Of a stretch of DNA of 64,000 nucleotides, positions 36,138-44,983 are shown in pieces (within the stretch, counting starts at the first letter, position 1; the number at the start of each line of letters is the position of its first letter). Both the position numbers and the translations under genes were made by a program. The notes under the pieces are model-generated. The model saw nothing but the letters and a program-made list of their open reading frames with translations. It was not told the DNA's origin and ran no database searches. Origin of the DNA: JACVRW01 sp963827065 (GTDB lineage: Bacteria; Actinomycetota; Thermoleophilia; Solirubrobacterales; Thermoleophilaceae); NCBI GenBank assembly GCA_963827065.1, contig CAWGZM010000005.1, positions 21,413 through 85,412 on the forward strand, given 5' to 3'.

Positions 36138-39100
36138 ATGGAGAGCCGCGTGACGTCGACACCAGTGCGCCAGCGCGCAAGAGGCGCCCGTAACGGGGCG
36201 CGCCGCGACGGCCGCGGGGCCACCGGCTCCGGCCGCCGTGAGACGGCTCGCCGCGACGTCTCCCTCGACGACAAGTACGTTCTCGAGGACGGCCGCATCC
36301 TGCTCACGGGCGTGCAGGGCCTCGTCCGCCTGCCGCTCGACCAGCACCGCGCCGACCGTCGCCGCGGACTCAATACGGCGACGATGATCTCCGGCTACCA
36401 GGGCTCGCCGCTCGGCGGCCTCGACCGCGAGCTCGCCCGCAACGAGAAGCTGGCCCGGGAACACCATGTGCATCACGTACCCGGGTTGAACGAGGAACTC
36501 GGGGCCACCTCCGCCTGGGGCAGCCAGCTCGCCGCTGATCTGCCCGGCGCGCGCTACGACGGCGTGCTGGCGATGTGGTACGGCAAGGCGCCCGGACTCG
36601 ACCGCGCCGCCGACTCCCTGCGTCATGGCAACTTCGTGGGCGTCTCCCGGACCGGCGGGGCGCTCGCCGTCGTGGGCGACGACCCGAGCTGCAAGTCCTC
36701 GACGATCCCGAGCGCCTCCGAGCCGCTGCTCGCGAGCCTCCACATGCCGGTCTTCTTCCCCGGCAGCGTGCAGGAGGTGGTCGACCTCGGCCTGCACGCG
36801 CTCGCCTGCTCGCGCGCCTCGGGTCTGTGGGTCGGCTTCAAGGTCGTGACGAACGTGGCCGACGCGCTGAGCACGGCGGCCGTGGCACCGGAGCGGATCG
36901 AGCCGGTCATGCCAACCGTGATGTGGGAGGGGCGGCCCTACGAGCACCTGCCGAACGCGAACCTGCTCGCGCCCGCGTCGCTCGAGATGGAGCGCACGCT
37001 GCTCGGCCCGCGCACCGAGCTCGCGCTTGCCTACGCGCGCCAGAACGGCGTCAACCGCATCGAGGGCGCCCGCGACGCCTGGCTCGGCGTCGCCGTGCCC
37101 GGCAAGGCCTACTTCGACCTTGCGCACGCGCTGCGTGGCCTCGGCCTCGACGGCCCCGCGCTCGAGCGCGCCGGCATCCGCATCCTCAAGCTCGGCATGG
37201 TGTCGCCGCTCGAGCCGGAGATCGCCCGCGAGTTCGCGGCCGGGCTCGACGAGATCCTCGTCGCCGAGGAGAAGGGCCCGTTCGTCGAGACGCTCCTGAA
37301 GGAGGCTCTCTACGGGACGGCTAACGCTCCGCGCATCGTCGGCAAGCGCGACGAGCAGGGCGCGCCGCTCCTCCCCGCGGAGGCCGACCTCGACGCCGAC
37401 GTGATCGCCCGTGCGGTCGCGGCGCGCCTCGAGCGCCGCGGGCTCGCGATCGACTCGGTCGAGGCGCGCCTGCGCAAGCTCGCCGAGATCCACGGCCGCC
37501 GGCCCGAGCTGCCGATGGCTCAGCGCACCCCGTTCTTCTGCTCGGGCTGCCCGCACAACTCGTCGCTCAAGGCGCCCGAGGGCACGCTCGTGGGCGGCGG
37601 GATCGGCTGCCACACGATGGTGCTGCTGAACCCGGAGGGCAAGGGCGAGGTCACCGGCATCACGCAGATGGGTGGCGAGGGCGCACAGTGGATCGGCCAG
37701 GCGCCGTTCACGGACGACCGTCACCTGGTACAGAACCTCGGCGACGGGACCTTCCATCACTCCGGCTCGCTGGCGGTGCGCGCCGCGGTCGCCGCCGGGG
37801 TCAACATCACCTACAAGCTGCTCTACAACGAGCACGTCGCGATGACGGGCGGCCAGGCGATCGAGGGCCAGCTCAGCGTTCCCGATCTCACCCGCTGGCT
37901 CGAGCTCGAGGGCGTCAGGCGCATCATCGTCACGGCCGAGGACACGAGCCGCTACAAGGGCGTCGAGCTGGCCGGGATCGCAGAGGTGCGCGACCGCAAG
38001 GAGCTGCTCGCGAGCCAGCTTGAGCTCGCCGAGGTCGAGGGCGTCACGGTCCTGATCCACGACCAGGAGTGCGCCGCCGAGCTGCGCCGCTCCCGCAAAC
38101 GGGGCAAGGCCCCGGAGCCGGCCGAGCGCGTGTGGATCAACGAGCGTGTCTGCGAGGGCTGCGGCGACTGCGGCGAGAAGTCGAGCTGTCTCTCCGTGCT
38201 GCCGGTGGAGACCGAGTTCGGCCGCAAGACGCAGATCCACCAGGCCTCCTGCAACAAGGACCTCTCCTGCCTCGAGGGTGACTGCCCCTCTTTCCTCACC
38301 GTGGTGCCCGCCGAGAAGGCGCGGCACACGACGCCGGAGCTCACCGCCGAGCTGCCCCAGCCCGAGCGGCGGGTCGGCGCGGACGACTTCGGCGTGCGCA
38401 TGATGGGCATCGGCGGCACGGGCGTCGTGACCGTCAACCAGGTGCTCGGCATGGCCGCGCTGATCGACGGCCTGCACGTGTCCGGGCTCGACCAGACCGG
38501 CCTGTCGCAGAAGGGCGGCCCGGTCACATCCGACCTGCGCATCACGAGCGAGCCGCTCGCGTCGGCCAGCAAGACGCCGGCCGGCTCGATCGATCTCTAC
38601 CTCGGCTTCGACCTGTTGGGGGCGGCAAGCGAGAAGAACCTCGTCACGGCCGACCGCGAGCGCACGGTCGCCGTCGTGTCGACGAGCGCGGTGCCCACCG
38701 GCCGCATGGTCGTCGACGTGAACGAGCGCTTCCCCGAGCTCGCCGGCCAGCTCGACAAGATCGACGCCGCCACGCGCAGCGAGCACAACCTCTACCTCGA
38801 CGCGCAGCGGCTCTCGGAGCGCCTCTTCGGCGACCACATGATGACCAACACGCTCGCGCTCGGCGCCGCCTTCCAGCGCGGCATGCTGCCGGTATCGGGT
38901 GAGGCGCTCGAGCAGGCGATCCGCCTGAATGGAGCGGCGGTCGAGAAGAACCTCGCCGCGTTCGCCTGGGGCCGCGCCGTCGTGGCGGCGCCGGATGCGG
39001 TCGAGGCGGCGACCCGCGATCCGCAGCAGGTCGTGCCGGTGCGCGAGCTGAGCGAGGGCGAGCGCGAGCTCGTCACCCTGGCTGTCGACGGCGACCAGGG

Positions 39101-39752
39101 GGAGCTCCGCCGGCTCGTCGAGACGCGCGTGCCTGAGCTCGTCGCCTACCAGGACGCCGGCTATGCGCGGCGCTACGCCGAGCTCGTGCGGCGCGTGCAC
39201 GTGACCGAGCAGGAGCGCACTCCCGGGCATACCGAGCTGACCGAGGCCGTCGCGCGCCAGCTCTTCAAGCTGATGGCCTACAAGGACGAGTACGAGGTGG
39301 CGCGTCTGCACCTCGACGCGGTCGAGCAGGCGAAGCTGCAGGCCGAGTTCGGCGAGGGCGCGAAGGTCTACTTCATGCTGCACCCGCCGCTCCTGCGCGC
39401 GCTCGGGCTCGAGCGCAAGCTGAAGCTGGGCGCATGGTTCGTGCCGGTCTTCCGCCGCCTGTACGCGATGCGGCGCCTGCGGGGGACGCGGCTCGACCCG
39501 TTCGGAAAGGCGGAGGTCCGCAGGGTCGAGCGCGAGCTGATCGCCGAGTACGAGGAAACGGTCGCCGAGGTGCTGGCGCTGCTCACGCCGGATACACACG
39601 CGACGGCGCTCGAGCTGCTCGAGCTGCCCGACCTGGTCCGGGGCTACGAGGAGATCAAGCTGCGCAACGTCGTGCTCTTCCGCAAGCGGGCCGAGGGGAT
39701 CATGAAGCGCCTGCGCGCGGGGAAGCCGGCGCCGAAGGTCATCTCCTTGTAG
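36138..39752 (+). CDS. fused indolepyruvate ferredoxin oxidoreductase (IorA-IorB fusion)
   Basis: A 1204-residue 2-oxoacid:ferredoxin oxidoreductase with all domains in one chain. It decarboxylates aryl or branched 2-oxo acids to acyl-CoA. The N-terminal pyrimidine-binding part has ISGYQGSPLGGLDRELARN; the TPP-binding part has FFCSGCPHNSSLKAPEG, VGGGIGCHTMVLLNPEG and LYNEHVAMTGGQAIEGQL. A cysteine cluster (CEGCGDCGEKSSC, then CNKDLSCLEGDCP) suggests Fe-S binding. The C-terminal gamma domain has MGIGGTGVVTVNQVLGMAAL and GLSQKGGPVTSDLRI. It is divergent from an amino-acid dehydrogenase that would supply its substrate. Confidence 0.94.
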   Translation: MESRVTSTPVRQRARGARNGARRDGRGATGSGRRETARRDVSLDDKYVLEDGRILLTGVQGLVRLPLDQHRADRRRGLNTATMISGYQGSPLGGLDRELARNEKLAREHHVHHVPGLNEELGATSAWGSQLAADLPGARYDGVLAMWYGKAPGLDRAADSLRHGNFVGVSRTGGALAVVGDDPSCKSSTIPSASEPLLASLHMPVFFPGSVQEVVDLGLHALACSRASGLWVGFKVVTNVADALSTAAVAPERIEPVMPTVMWEGRPYEHLPNANLLAPASLEMERTLLGPRTELALAYARQNGVNRIEGARDAWLGVAVPGKAYFDLAHALRGLGLDGPALERAGIRILKLGMVSPLEPEIAREFAAGLDEILVAEEKGPFVETLLKEALYGTANAPRIVGKRDEQGAPLLPAEADLDADVIARAVAARLERRGLAIDSVEARLRKLAEIHGRRPELPMAQRTPFFCSGCPHNSSLKAPEGTLVGGGIGCHTMVLLNPEGKGEVTGITQMGGEGAQWIGQAPFTDDRHLVQNLGDGTFHHSGSLAVRAAVAAGVNITYKLLYNEHVAMTGGQAIEGQLSVPDLTRWLELEGVRRIIVTAEDTSRYKGVELAGIAEVRDRKELLASQLELAEVEGVTVLIHDQECAAELRRSRKRGKAPEPAERVWINERVCEGCGDCGEKSSCLSVLPVETEFGRKTQIHQASCNKDLSCLEGDCPSFLTVVPAEKARHTTPELTAELPQPERRVGADDFGVRMMGIGGTGVVTVNQVLGMAALIDGLHVSGLDQTGLSQKGGPVTSDLRITSEPLASASKTPAGSIDLYLGFDLLGAASEKNLVTADRERTVAVVSTSAVPTGRMVVDVNERFPELAGQLDKIDAATRSEHNLYLDAQRLSERLFGDHMMTNTLALGAAFQRGMLPVSGEALEQAIRLNGAAVEKNLAAFAWGRAVVAAPDAVEAATRDPQQVVPVRELSEGERELVTLAVDGDQGELRRLVETRVPELVAYQDAGYARRYAELVRRVHVTEQERTPGHTELTEAVARQLFKLMAYKDEYEVARLHLDAVEQAKLQAEFGEGAKVYFMLHPPLLRALGLERKLKLGAWFVPVFRRLYAMRRLRGTRLDPFGKAEVRRVERELIAEYEETVAEVLALLTPDTHATALELLELPDLVRGYEEIKLRNVVLFRKRAEGIMKRLRAGKPAPKVISL

Positions 39753-39920
39753 CCCTCAGCCGACGTCTCAGCAGGGCGCGGTTGCTGTGGCCCACGAACG
39801 CCAACGCCATACCGGCGGACGTGGGCGACCGGGGATTCTCTACCCATATGCGACCTGACGGAGCGCAATACGCGCCTACTTCACGAGACTTTCACGGGAC
39901 CCTCATAGTCTTGGCGGCGC

Positions 39921-40763
39921 ATGAACACGTTCAAGATCGGCGGCGACCTCGAGGTGCGCCGTCTCGGCTTCGGAGCAATGCGGATCACCGGCGACGGGAT
40001 CTGGGGGCCGCCGGACGACCCCGACGAGGCTCGCCGCCTGCTCAGGCGCGTGGTCGACATCGGCATCGATCTGATCGACACCGCCGACTCGTACGGCCCC
40101 GAGGTGAGCGAGAACCTGATCGCCGAGGCGCTCCACCCCTACCCGGACGGCCTGGTGATCGCGACCAAGGGCGGCATGCGCCGCACCGGCCCGGGCGAGT
40201 GGCCGCGTGACGCGCGGCCGGAGCGGCTGCGCGAGTGCTGCGAGGGCAGCCTGCGCCGCCTGAAGCTCGACCGGATCGATCTCTATCAGCTGCACGCGCC
40301 CGATCCGAACGTGCCCTACGAGGACTCGATCGGCGCGCTCAAGGAACTCCAGGACGAGGGCAAGATCCGCCACATCGGCGTCTCCAACGTGTCCGTCGAG
40401 CAGCTCGAGCAGGCGCGCGGGCTGGTCGACGTCGTGACCGTGCAGAACCGCTACAACCTCACCGACCGCTCCTCGGAGGAGGTGCTCGAGGCGTGCGAGG
40501 AGGCCCGCATCGGCTTCATCCCATGGTTCCCGCTCGCGACCGGCTCGCTCGCCGAGCCGCGCGGCGTCCTCGACGAGGTGGCGCATGCCCACGACGCCAC
40601 GCCCGGGCAGGTCGCGCTCGCCTGGCTGCTCGCCCGCTCGCGCGTCATGCTGCCCATTCCGGGCACCTCGTCGATAGAGCACCTGGAGGAGAACTTGGCC
40701 GCCGAAGAGCTCACGCTGAGCGACGAGGAACGCGATTCGATTGCCCGGGCCGCCGCGGGGTAG
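39921..40763 (+). CDS. aldo/keto reductase
   Basis: A 280-residue (alpha/beta)8 reductase using NADPH. The catalytic tetrad can be placed: Asp and Tyr in LIDTADSYGPEVSENLI, Lys in VIATKGGMRRTG and His in DLYQLHAPDPNVPYEDS. The cofactor end is LPIPGTSSIEHLEENLAAEE. TAGTCT lies 9 nt before ATG 39921, with no ribosome-binding site. It starts a run of four closely spaced genes (gaps of 9 and 4 nt, then a 4-nt overlap) that includes a VOC protein, a flavoprotein and a GCS2-type ligase. Substrate unknown. Confidence 0.92.
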   Translation: MNTFKIGGDLEVRRLGFGAMRITGDGIWGPPDDPDEARRLLRRVVDIGIDLIDTADSYGPEVSENLIAEALHPYPDGLVIATKGGMRRTGPGEWPRDARPERLRECCEGSLRRLKLDRIDLYQLHAPDPNVPYEDSIGALKELQDEGKIRHIGVSNVSVEQLEQARGLVDVVTVQNRYNLTDRSSEEVLEACEEARIGFIPWFPLATGSLAEPRGVLDEVAHAHDATPGQVALAWLLARSRVMLPIPGTSSIEHLEENLAAEELTLSDEERDSIARAAAG

Positions 40764-40772
40764 AGGGTGGCG

Positions 40773-41453
40773 ATGACATTCCGGCCCAACAGCCTCGACC
40801 ACGTCGCGCTCTGGGTGAGTGAGCGCGACGCGATTGCAAGCTTCCTCTGCGACCACCTCGGCATGCACGTGATCGAGGAGACGGACAGCTTCACGCTCGT
40901 GGGCGTCGACGCGAAGCTCGGCAAGGTCACGCTCTTCGACGCTGAGGGCCCGCGCGAGCCCGGACCGCTGCAGCGCATCGCCCTGCGGGTGGGGGACCCC
41001 GCCGCCGTGGCGGCGGGACTGCCCGTGGAGGCGAGGCCCGGCCCCGACGGCGTCCTCGAGCTCGACGCGCCAGGTGGCGTCCGCATCGGCCTCGTCGAGG
41101 CCGACGGCCGCGAGTTCGACCTCGACCACGTCGTGCTCTCCCTCGCCGACCCCGACGCCGCGGCCGCCGAGCTCGTGCAGCTCGGGTTCGAGCGCCGTAA
41201 CGGCGTGCTCGCCGTCGCCGACCGGACCGTCCGGCTGGAGCGCGGCTCCGCGGACGACGGCGGCCGGCCGCTCCTCAACCACCTCGCGCTGCTCGTCGAC
41301 GACGCTCACCGGGTCCACGACGAGGCGCAGCGCGGCGGCCTCGAGATCGACGACGTGAAGGACGCCGCCAACACCTTCGCGGTGTTCGTGCGCGGGCCCG
41401 AGGGCGTCCGTATCGAGTACGTCGAGCACAAGCCCGGCTTCGCGCTCGTCTGA
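40773..41453 (+). CDS. VOC (glyoxalase/dioxygenase-like) protein, two modules
   Basis: About 226 residues with two VOC halves: NSLDHVALWVSERDAIASFL at the start and EFDLDHVVLSLADPDAAAAE / LLNHLALLVDDAHRVHDEAQ later, ending in GPEGVRIEYVEHKPG with a possible metal-binding Glu. Repeated His positions at strand starts (LDHVAL, LDHVVL, LNHLAL) fit a metal site. VOC proteins include glyoxalases and extradiol dioxygenases; which activity applies is unclear. GAGGG precedes ATG 40773; GTG 40767 is an alternative. Spaced 4 nt from the flavoprotein gene. Confidence 0.82.
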   Translation: MTFRPNSLDHVALWVSERDAIASFLCDHLGMHVIEETDSFTLVGVDAKLGKVTLFDAEGPREPGPLQRIALRVGDPAAVAAGLPVEARPGPDGVLELDAPGGVRIGLVEADGREFDLDHVVLSLADPDAAAAELVQLGFERRNGVLAVADRTVRLERGSADDGGRPLLNHLALLVDDAHRVHDEAQRGGLEIDDVKDAANTFAVFVRGPEGVRIEYVEHKPGFALV

Positions 41454-41457
41454 GCCT

Positions 41458-42534
41458 GTGCCCGACCTCGTCGTCGCGGGGGCCGGGATGGCCGGGCTCG
41501 TCGCCGCGGCGGAGGCGCGCCGGCTCGGCGCCGAGCCGCTCGTGGTCGAGAAGCGCGACCGGCCCGGCGGCTCGATGCGGCTCTCGAGTGGCGTCATCTG
41601 GCGCCACCGTGAGTTCGCGCGTTTCCGGGCCGAGTGCCCGCAGGGCGATGAGCGGCTGCAGGCGCGCCTCTTCGAGCGCCTCGACGGAGACATCCGCTGG
41701 CTCGAGGCGCTCGGAGCGCCGGTCAGCGAGCGCGCCACCGGCAACCCGCTGACGAGCGGCGCTCGCTTCGATCCGGAGCAGCTGACGGCGGCGCTCGTCG
41801 CCGCCGCGCAGGGGTCACGTAGCGCGATCCAGTGCGGCGCCGCCCTGACCGAGCTGTCCGACGATGCGCCGGTCGTGCTCGCCACGGGCGGGTTCGGCGC
41901 TAGCCGCGAGCTGCTGCGCGAACACGTGACCGCCGAGGCCGACCACGTGTTCCTGCGTGGCGCCCCCGGCAGCACGGGCGACGGCCTGCACCTCGGGCTC
42001 GCCGCCGGCGGCGAGCTCGGCCGCGGCCTCGATCAGGTCTACGCGCGACTGATGCCGGCGCCGCCTGCGCGCATCGATCCGCTTGACCTCGTGCGGCTCT
42101 CGCAGCTGTACGCCGTGCACGCCACGGTGGCGAACGCGAGCGGCGAGCCCTACCCCGTGCGCACCTGGTCGGAGACCGACGTGGCGGGCTGGGCGGCCCG
42201 CCAGCCGCGCGCACGGGCCTGGCTGACGGTCGGGCGCGCCGCGCTCGAGGAGAGGGTGCGCGAGCGCAGCGTCGCGGAGATGGTCGACGCCGCCGAGGCG
42301 GCCGGGGCGCCCGTCCGCCGCGACGGCGACCATGTGACCGTGGAGACCGTCGCGGGCATTACGACGACGCTCGGCGGGCTGCGCATCAACGGCCACGCGG
42401 AGGCTGCCCCGCGCGTCTTCTGCTGCGGCGCCGACGCCGGCGGCATCGCCACGGGCGGCTATGCGAGCGGGCTGGCCGCAGCGCTCGTCTTCGGCCGTAT
42501 CGCGGCTCGGGCGGCGCTCGGTGAGACGCCGTGA
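41458..42534 (+). CDS. FAD-dependent oxidoreductase (fumarate reductase flavoprotein-like)
   Basis: A 358-residue FAD_binding_2 protein: FAD dinucleotide motif VVAGAGMAGLVAAAEARRLG, GGSMRLSSGVIWRH, LATGGFGASRELLREH, and the C-terminal FCCGADAGGIATGGYASGLA that closes the FAD site. It is shorter than fumarate reductases and 3-ketosteroid dehydrogenases (usually 450-550 residues), mainly in the substrate cap, so the substrate may be small or the enzyme divergent. GTG 41458; its stop overlaps the GCS2 gene by 4 nt. Confidence 0.87.
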   Translation: MPDLVVAGAGMAGLVAAAEARRLGAEPLVVEKRDRPGGSMRLSSGVIWRHREFARFRAECPQGDERLQARLFERLDGDIRWLEALGAPVSERATGNPLTSGARFDPEQLTAALVAAAQGSRSAIQCGAALTELSDDAPVVLATGGFGASRELLREHVTAEADHVFLRGAPGSTGDGLHLGLAAGGELGRGLDQVYARLMPAPPARIDPLDLVRLSQLYAVHATVANASGEPYPVRTWSETDVAGWAARQPRARAWLTVGRAALEERVRERSVAEMVDAAEAAGAPVRRDGDHVTVETVAGITTTLGGLRINGHAEAAPRVFCCGADAGGIATGGYASGLAAALVFGRIAARAALGETP

Positions 42535-43688
42535 GCGAGGGAGAGGTCCACGCGCCGCCTGCCGAGCTCCGCCACCACCAACATCGCTTCGGCAGCGGCG
42601 AGCCGTTCAGTATCGGGATCGAGGAAGAGCTCTTGCTCGTGGACCCCGACACGCTTCAGCTCGCCCACGTGGCCGACCGGATCGTGCCGCGGGTCGAGTT
42701 GCCGGAGGGCCGCGCCGACCACGAGGCTTTCCTAGCGGAGATCGAGCTGCGCTCGAGCCCGTGCGCGGACGTCGCCGCGGCAATCGCCGAGCTCGAGGAG
42801 AACCGTGCAGCGGCGCGCGCAGCCGGGGCGACGCTGATGGGCGTCGGCCTGCACCCGGACGCGCGCTACGGCGACGTCGAGCTGGTCGACTCGGAGCGCT
42901 ACCGGCGCGTCGAGGGCGAGATGCGCGGCCTCATCAAGCGCACGCCGGAGTGCGCCCTCCACGTGCACGTCGGCATGCCCGACCCGGAGGCAGCCGTGGC
43001 CGCGAGCACGGGCCTGCGTGAGGCGCTGCCTCTCATCCAGGGCCTCGGGGCCGGCTCCGCCTTCTGGTTCGGCCTCGACTCCGGCCTCGCTAGCGCCCGC
43101 TCGGCAATGGTGCGGGGCTACCCCGGCCGTGGGGCGCCGCCGCCGCTGCGCAGCTGGGACGAGTACCTGGGGGAGCTCGAGGCCATCGGCGCAGGCGGCG
43201 GACCGCAGGACCACACCATGGTCTGGTGGGACGTGCGCCTGCAGCCGCGGCTCGGCACGATCGAGCTGCGCGAGCTAGACGTGCAGGCCGGCCTCGACGA
43301 GGCGGCCGGAATGGCGGCGCTGGTGCGAGCGCTCGCGCTGCGCGCCGTGGAGGCGCCCGTCGAGCGGCCCGCGCCGGCACAGACGATCGCGTGGTCGTGG
43401 TTCCGCGCCGCGCGCGACGGTCTGGACGCTGAGATCGCCCACCGGGGGGAGCTCGTTCCGCTTCGCGACGTTGCGCGCGAGACACTCGCCTCGCTCGCCG
43501 GCGCGGACCCGGCTCTCGAGGGCGTCGTGAAGATCCTTCGGGAGGGAAACGGCGCTGACCGGCAGCGGGCCGCCTTCGCGCGCGGGGGAATGCGGGGGCT
43601 GCTCGAGTACCTTGCAGCGGAGACCGCGCGCCCGCTCGGCGGCCGTGCCGAGGTCGCCGGCTCGGCCAACGACGGAGGTTCGACGTAA
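42531..43688 (+). CDS. GCS2-type carboxylate-amine ligase (YbdK-like)
   Basis: A 385-residue member of glutamate-cysteine ligase family 2. The ATP/glutamate core is visible as FSIGIEEELLLVDPDTLQL, EIELRSSPCADVA, ECALHVHVGMPDPEAAVAA, MVWWDVRLQPRLGTIELREL and QTIAWSWFRAARDGLDAEI. Family members make gamma-glutamylcysteine or related amides (YbdK, or EgtA in ergothioneine synthesis). No ergothioneine or mycothiol genes are nearby, so the product is uncertain. GTG 42531 overlaps the flavoprotein stop. The C-terminal codons (AEVAGSA) lie in a 24-bp sequence repeated 135 bp downstream. Confidence 0.88.
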   Translation: MSEGEVHAPPAELRHHQHRFGSGEPFSIGIEEELLLVDPDTLQLAHVADRIVPRVELPEGRADHEAFLAEIELRSSPCADVAAAIAELEENRAAARAAGATLMGVGLHPDARYGDVELVDSERYRRVEGEMRGLIKRTPECALHVHVGMPDPEAAVAASTGLREALPLIQGLGAGSAFWFGLDSGLASARSAMVRGYPGRGAPPPLRSWDEYLGELEAIGAGGGPQDHTMVWWDVRLQPRLGTIELRELDVQAGLDEAAGMAALVRALALRAVEAPVERPAPAQTIAWSWFRAARDGLDAEIAHRGELVPLRDVARETLASLAGADPALEGVVKILREGNGADRQRAAFARGGMRGLLEYLAAETARPLGGRAEVAGSANDGGST

Positions 43689-43802
43689 CCCGGCCGCCGC
43701 CTCGTGAGGCGGCGGCTTGGTTCGCTTGAAGCTGATCCGCCAGGCGCCCTGAGGGCGCCGGGCGGGGAGAGGCCGCGTCGTGCCGAGGTCGCCGGCTCGG
43801 CC
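43644..43802. repeat. 24-bp direct repeat flanking the terminator
   Basis: The 24 bases starting cgtgccgaggtcgccggctc occur at 43644-43667 (inside the GCS2 gene) and again at 43779-43802, 135 bp apart, with further partial similarity (gacggaggtt / gacgggggtt). It probably arose from a local duplication; the second copy is between the convergent GCS2 and sigma genes. Confidence 0.75.
43693..43716 (+). terminator. hairpin after the GCS2 gene
   Basis: GCCGCCGCCTC-gt-GAGGCGGCGGC forms a perfect 11-bp GC-rich stem 4 nt after the stop, followed by ttggttcgctt. It is a plausible terminator of the four-gene operon. A second, smaller hairpin (ggcgccctgagggcgcc) lies at about 43743-43759. Confidence 0.7.
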
Positions 43803-43820
43803 GGCGACGGGGGTTTGCTG

Positions 43821-44705
43821 TCAGGCGGCCTCGCGGAGCGCCGCTACAGCGTCGTCCTGGGCGAGCCGGCGCAGCGCACGGTCCTCGAGCTGGCGGACGC
43901 GCTCGCTCGAGAGCCCGAGCCGGCGGCCCGTCTCACGCAGGGCATGCGGCTCCTCGCGGTCCAGGCCGAAGCGCAGGGTGATGATGTCGCGCTCGACCTC
44001 GGGCAGCGTCTCCACTGCCTCGCGCAGGCGGTCGTCCTCGAGGTTCGAGACGACCTCGTCCTCGACGGTTGGGCCCTCGCCGGCGATCAGTTCGCCGAGG
44101 GCGGTCTCGCCGTCCTCACCGACGCCTTGGTCGAGGCTCGTGGGGCCACGGTCCGCGCGACGGATGTCGGCCACCTCGTCGATCGGCAGGTCCACGAACT
44201 CGGCGATCTCCTCCTCCGTCGGCTGGCGGCCGAGCTGGACGGCGAGCTTGCGCTCGGCGTCCGAGATCTTGCGCGCCCGCGCGACGATGTGCACCGGCAG
44301 GCGGACGGTGCGGCCCGAGTTGGCGAGGCCGCGGCCGATGGCCTGACGGATCCAGAGCGTCCCGTACGTGGAGAACTTGAAGCCCTTGCGCCAGTCGAAC
44401 TTCTCGACCGCGCGGATCAGGCCGAGCATGCCCTCCTGGATCAGGTCCGAGAGCGGGAGGCCCTGCCCCTGGTACTTGCGCGCGACGGAGATCACGAGCC
44501 GCAGGTTCGCGTTGATCATGCGCTCCTTGGCGGCGAGATCACCCCGCTCGATCCGCTTGGCGAGCTCGATCTCGTCCTCCGCCGTGAGCAGCGGATGGCG
44601 TCGCGCCTCGTTGAAGAACAGCTGCAGGGAATCCTCGAGCTCCACCGGCGCGACGTGGCGGGTCTCAGGGGTTTCCGCAGGGCGAATCAGCGTGTCAGTC
44701 GTCAT
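43821..44705 (-). CDS. RpoD-like sigma factor (group 2 type)
   Basis: A 294-residue sigma-70 factor without a long region 1.1. Region 1.2: DSLQLFFNEARRHPLLTAED; region 2: INANLRLVISVARKYQGQGL, LIQEGMLGLIRAVEKFDWRK, KFSTYGTLWIRQAIGRGLAN; region 3: ISDAERKLAVQLGRQPTEEE; region 4: TLPEVERDIITLRFGLDREE, GRRLGLSSERVRQLEDRALR. It should recognise promoters of primary type. A 5' region of about 150 nt with overlapping hairpins precedes it. A close relative lies at 56106-57146, so which one is the main sigma factor cannot be decided here. Confidence 0.93.
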   Translation of the reverse strand: MTTDTLIRPAETPETRHVAPVELEDSLQLFFNEARRHPLLTAEDEIELAKRIERGDLAAKERMINANLRLVISVARKYQGQGLPLSDLIQEGMLGLIRAVEKFDWRKGFKFSTYGTLWIRQAIGRGLANSGRTVRLPVHIVARARKISDAERKLAVQLGRQPTEEEIAEFVDLPIDEVADIRRADRGPTSLDQGVGEDGETALGELIAGEGPTVEDEVVSNLEDDRLREAVETLPEVERDIITLRFGLDREEPHALRETGRRLGLSSERVRQLEDRALRRLAQDDAVAALREAA

Positions 44706-44785
44706 AGCTTCTCGTTTTGATAGTTCGAAGTCCGTCGAAAGTATTACACAAGCGGTCTTCGCGAGTTACCCACGGCAAGCAGGAA

Positions 44786-44814
44786 ACCCCCGAAAGAGGG
44801 GGCTTCCCAAGCCC
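44786..44814 (-). promoter_or_regulatory. two mutually exclusive hairpins in the sigma-factor leader
   Basis: On the minus strand, GGGGCTT-ggg-AAGCCCC (44814-44798) and CCCCC-tctttc-GGGGG followed by TTTCC (44801-44786) share the same run of C, so only one can form. The second, with its short T-run, resembles a weak terminator. The arrangement is like an attenuator and lies 81-109 nt before the sigma ATG. No known riboswitch was recognised. Confidence 0.4.
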
Positions 44815-44983
44815 CGGTTGGACTGAACGTCCAAGCGGGTGTACCAATTGCTTGCGCGTACAACATATTCTATCAGAAGCGCGTGCCGCCGGCCTGCAAA
44901 GCCGCTCCGCGCGTCGTTTTGTAGGCCGCGTAGCCTTCCTGGGTAGGTGTCGCCACGAATCTCCCCGGCGAAGGAGGCAGGGC

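Noticed and set aside
35985..39599. 1204-codon open frame antisense to the indolepyruvate oxidoreductase gene
   Set aside because: Same GC-skew artefact; the plus-strand enzyme has complete conserved motifs over its whole length.
39903..41975. 690-codon minus-strand open frame
   Set aside because: Antisense to the aldo/keto reductase, VOC and flavoprotein genes, which have clear motifs.
43743..43759. Second terminator hairpin (ggcgccctgagggcgcc)
   Set aside because: Short, no T-run, and it may be part of the local duplication; not listed as a separate feature.
44716..44983. Known riboswitch (for example c-di-GMP or cobalamin) between the sigma and baeRF genes
   Set aside because: Hairpins are present, but no conserved aptamer core could be recognised.
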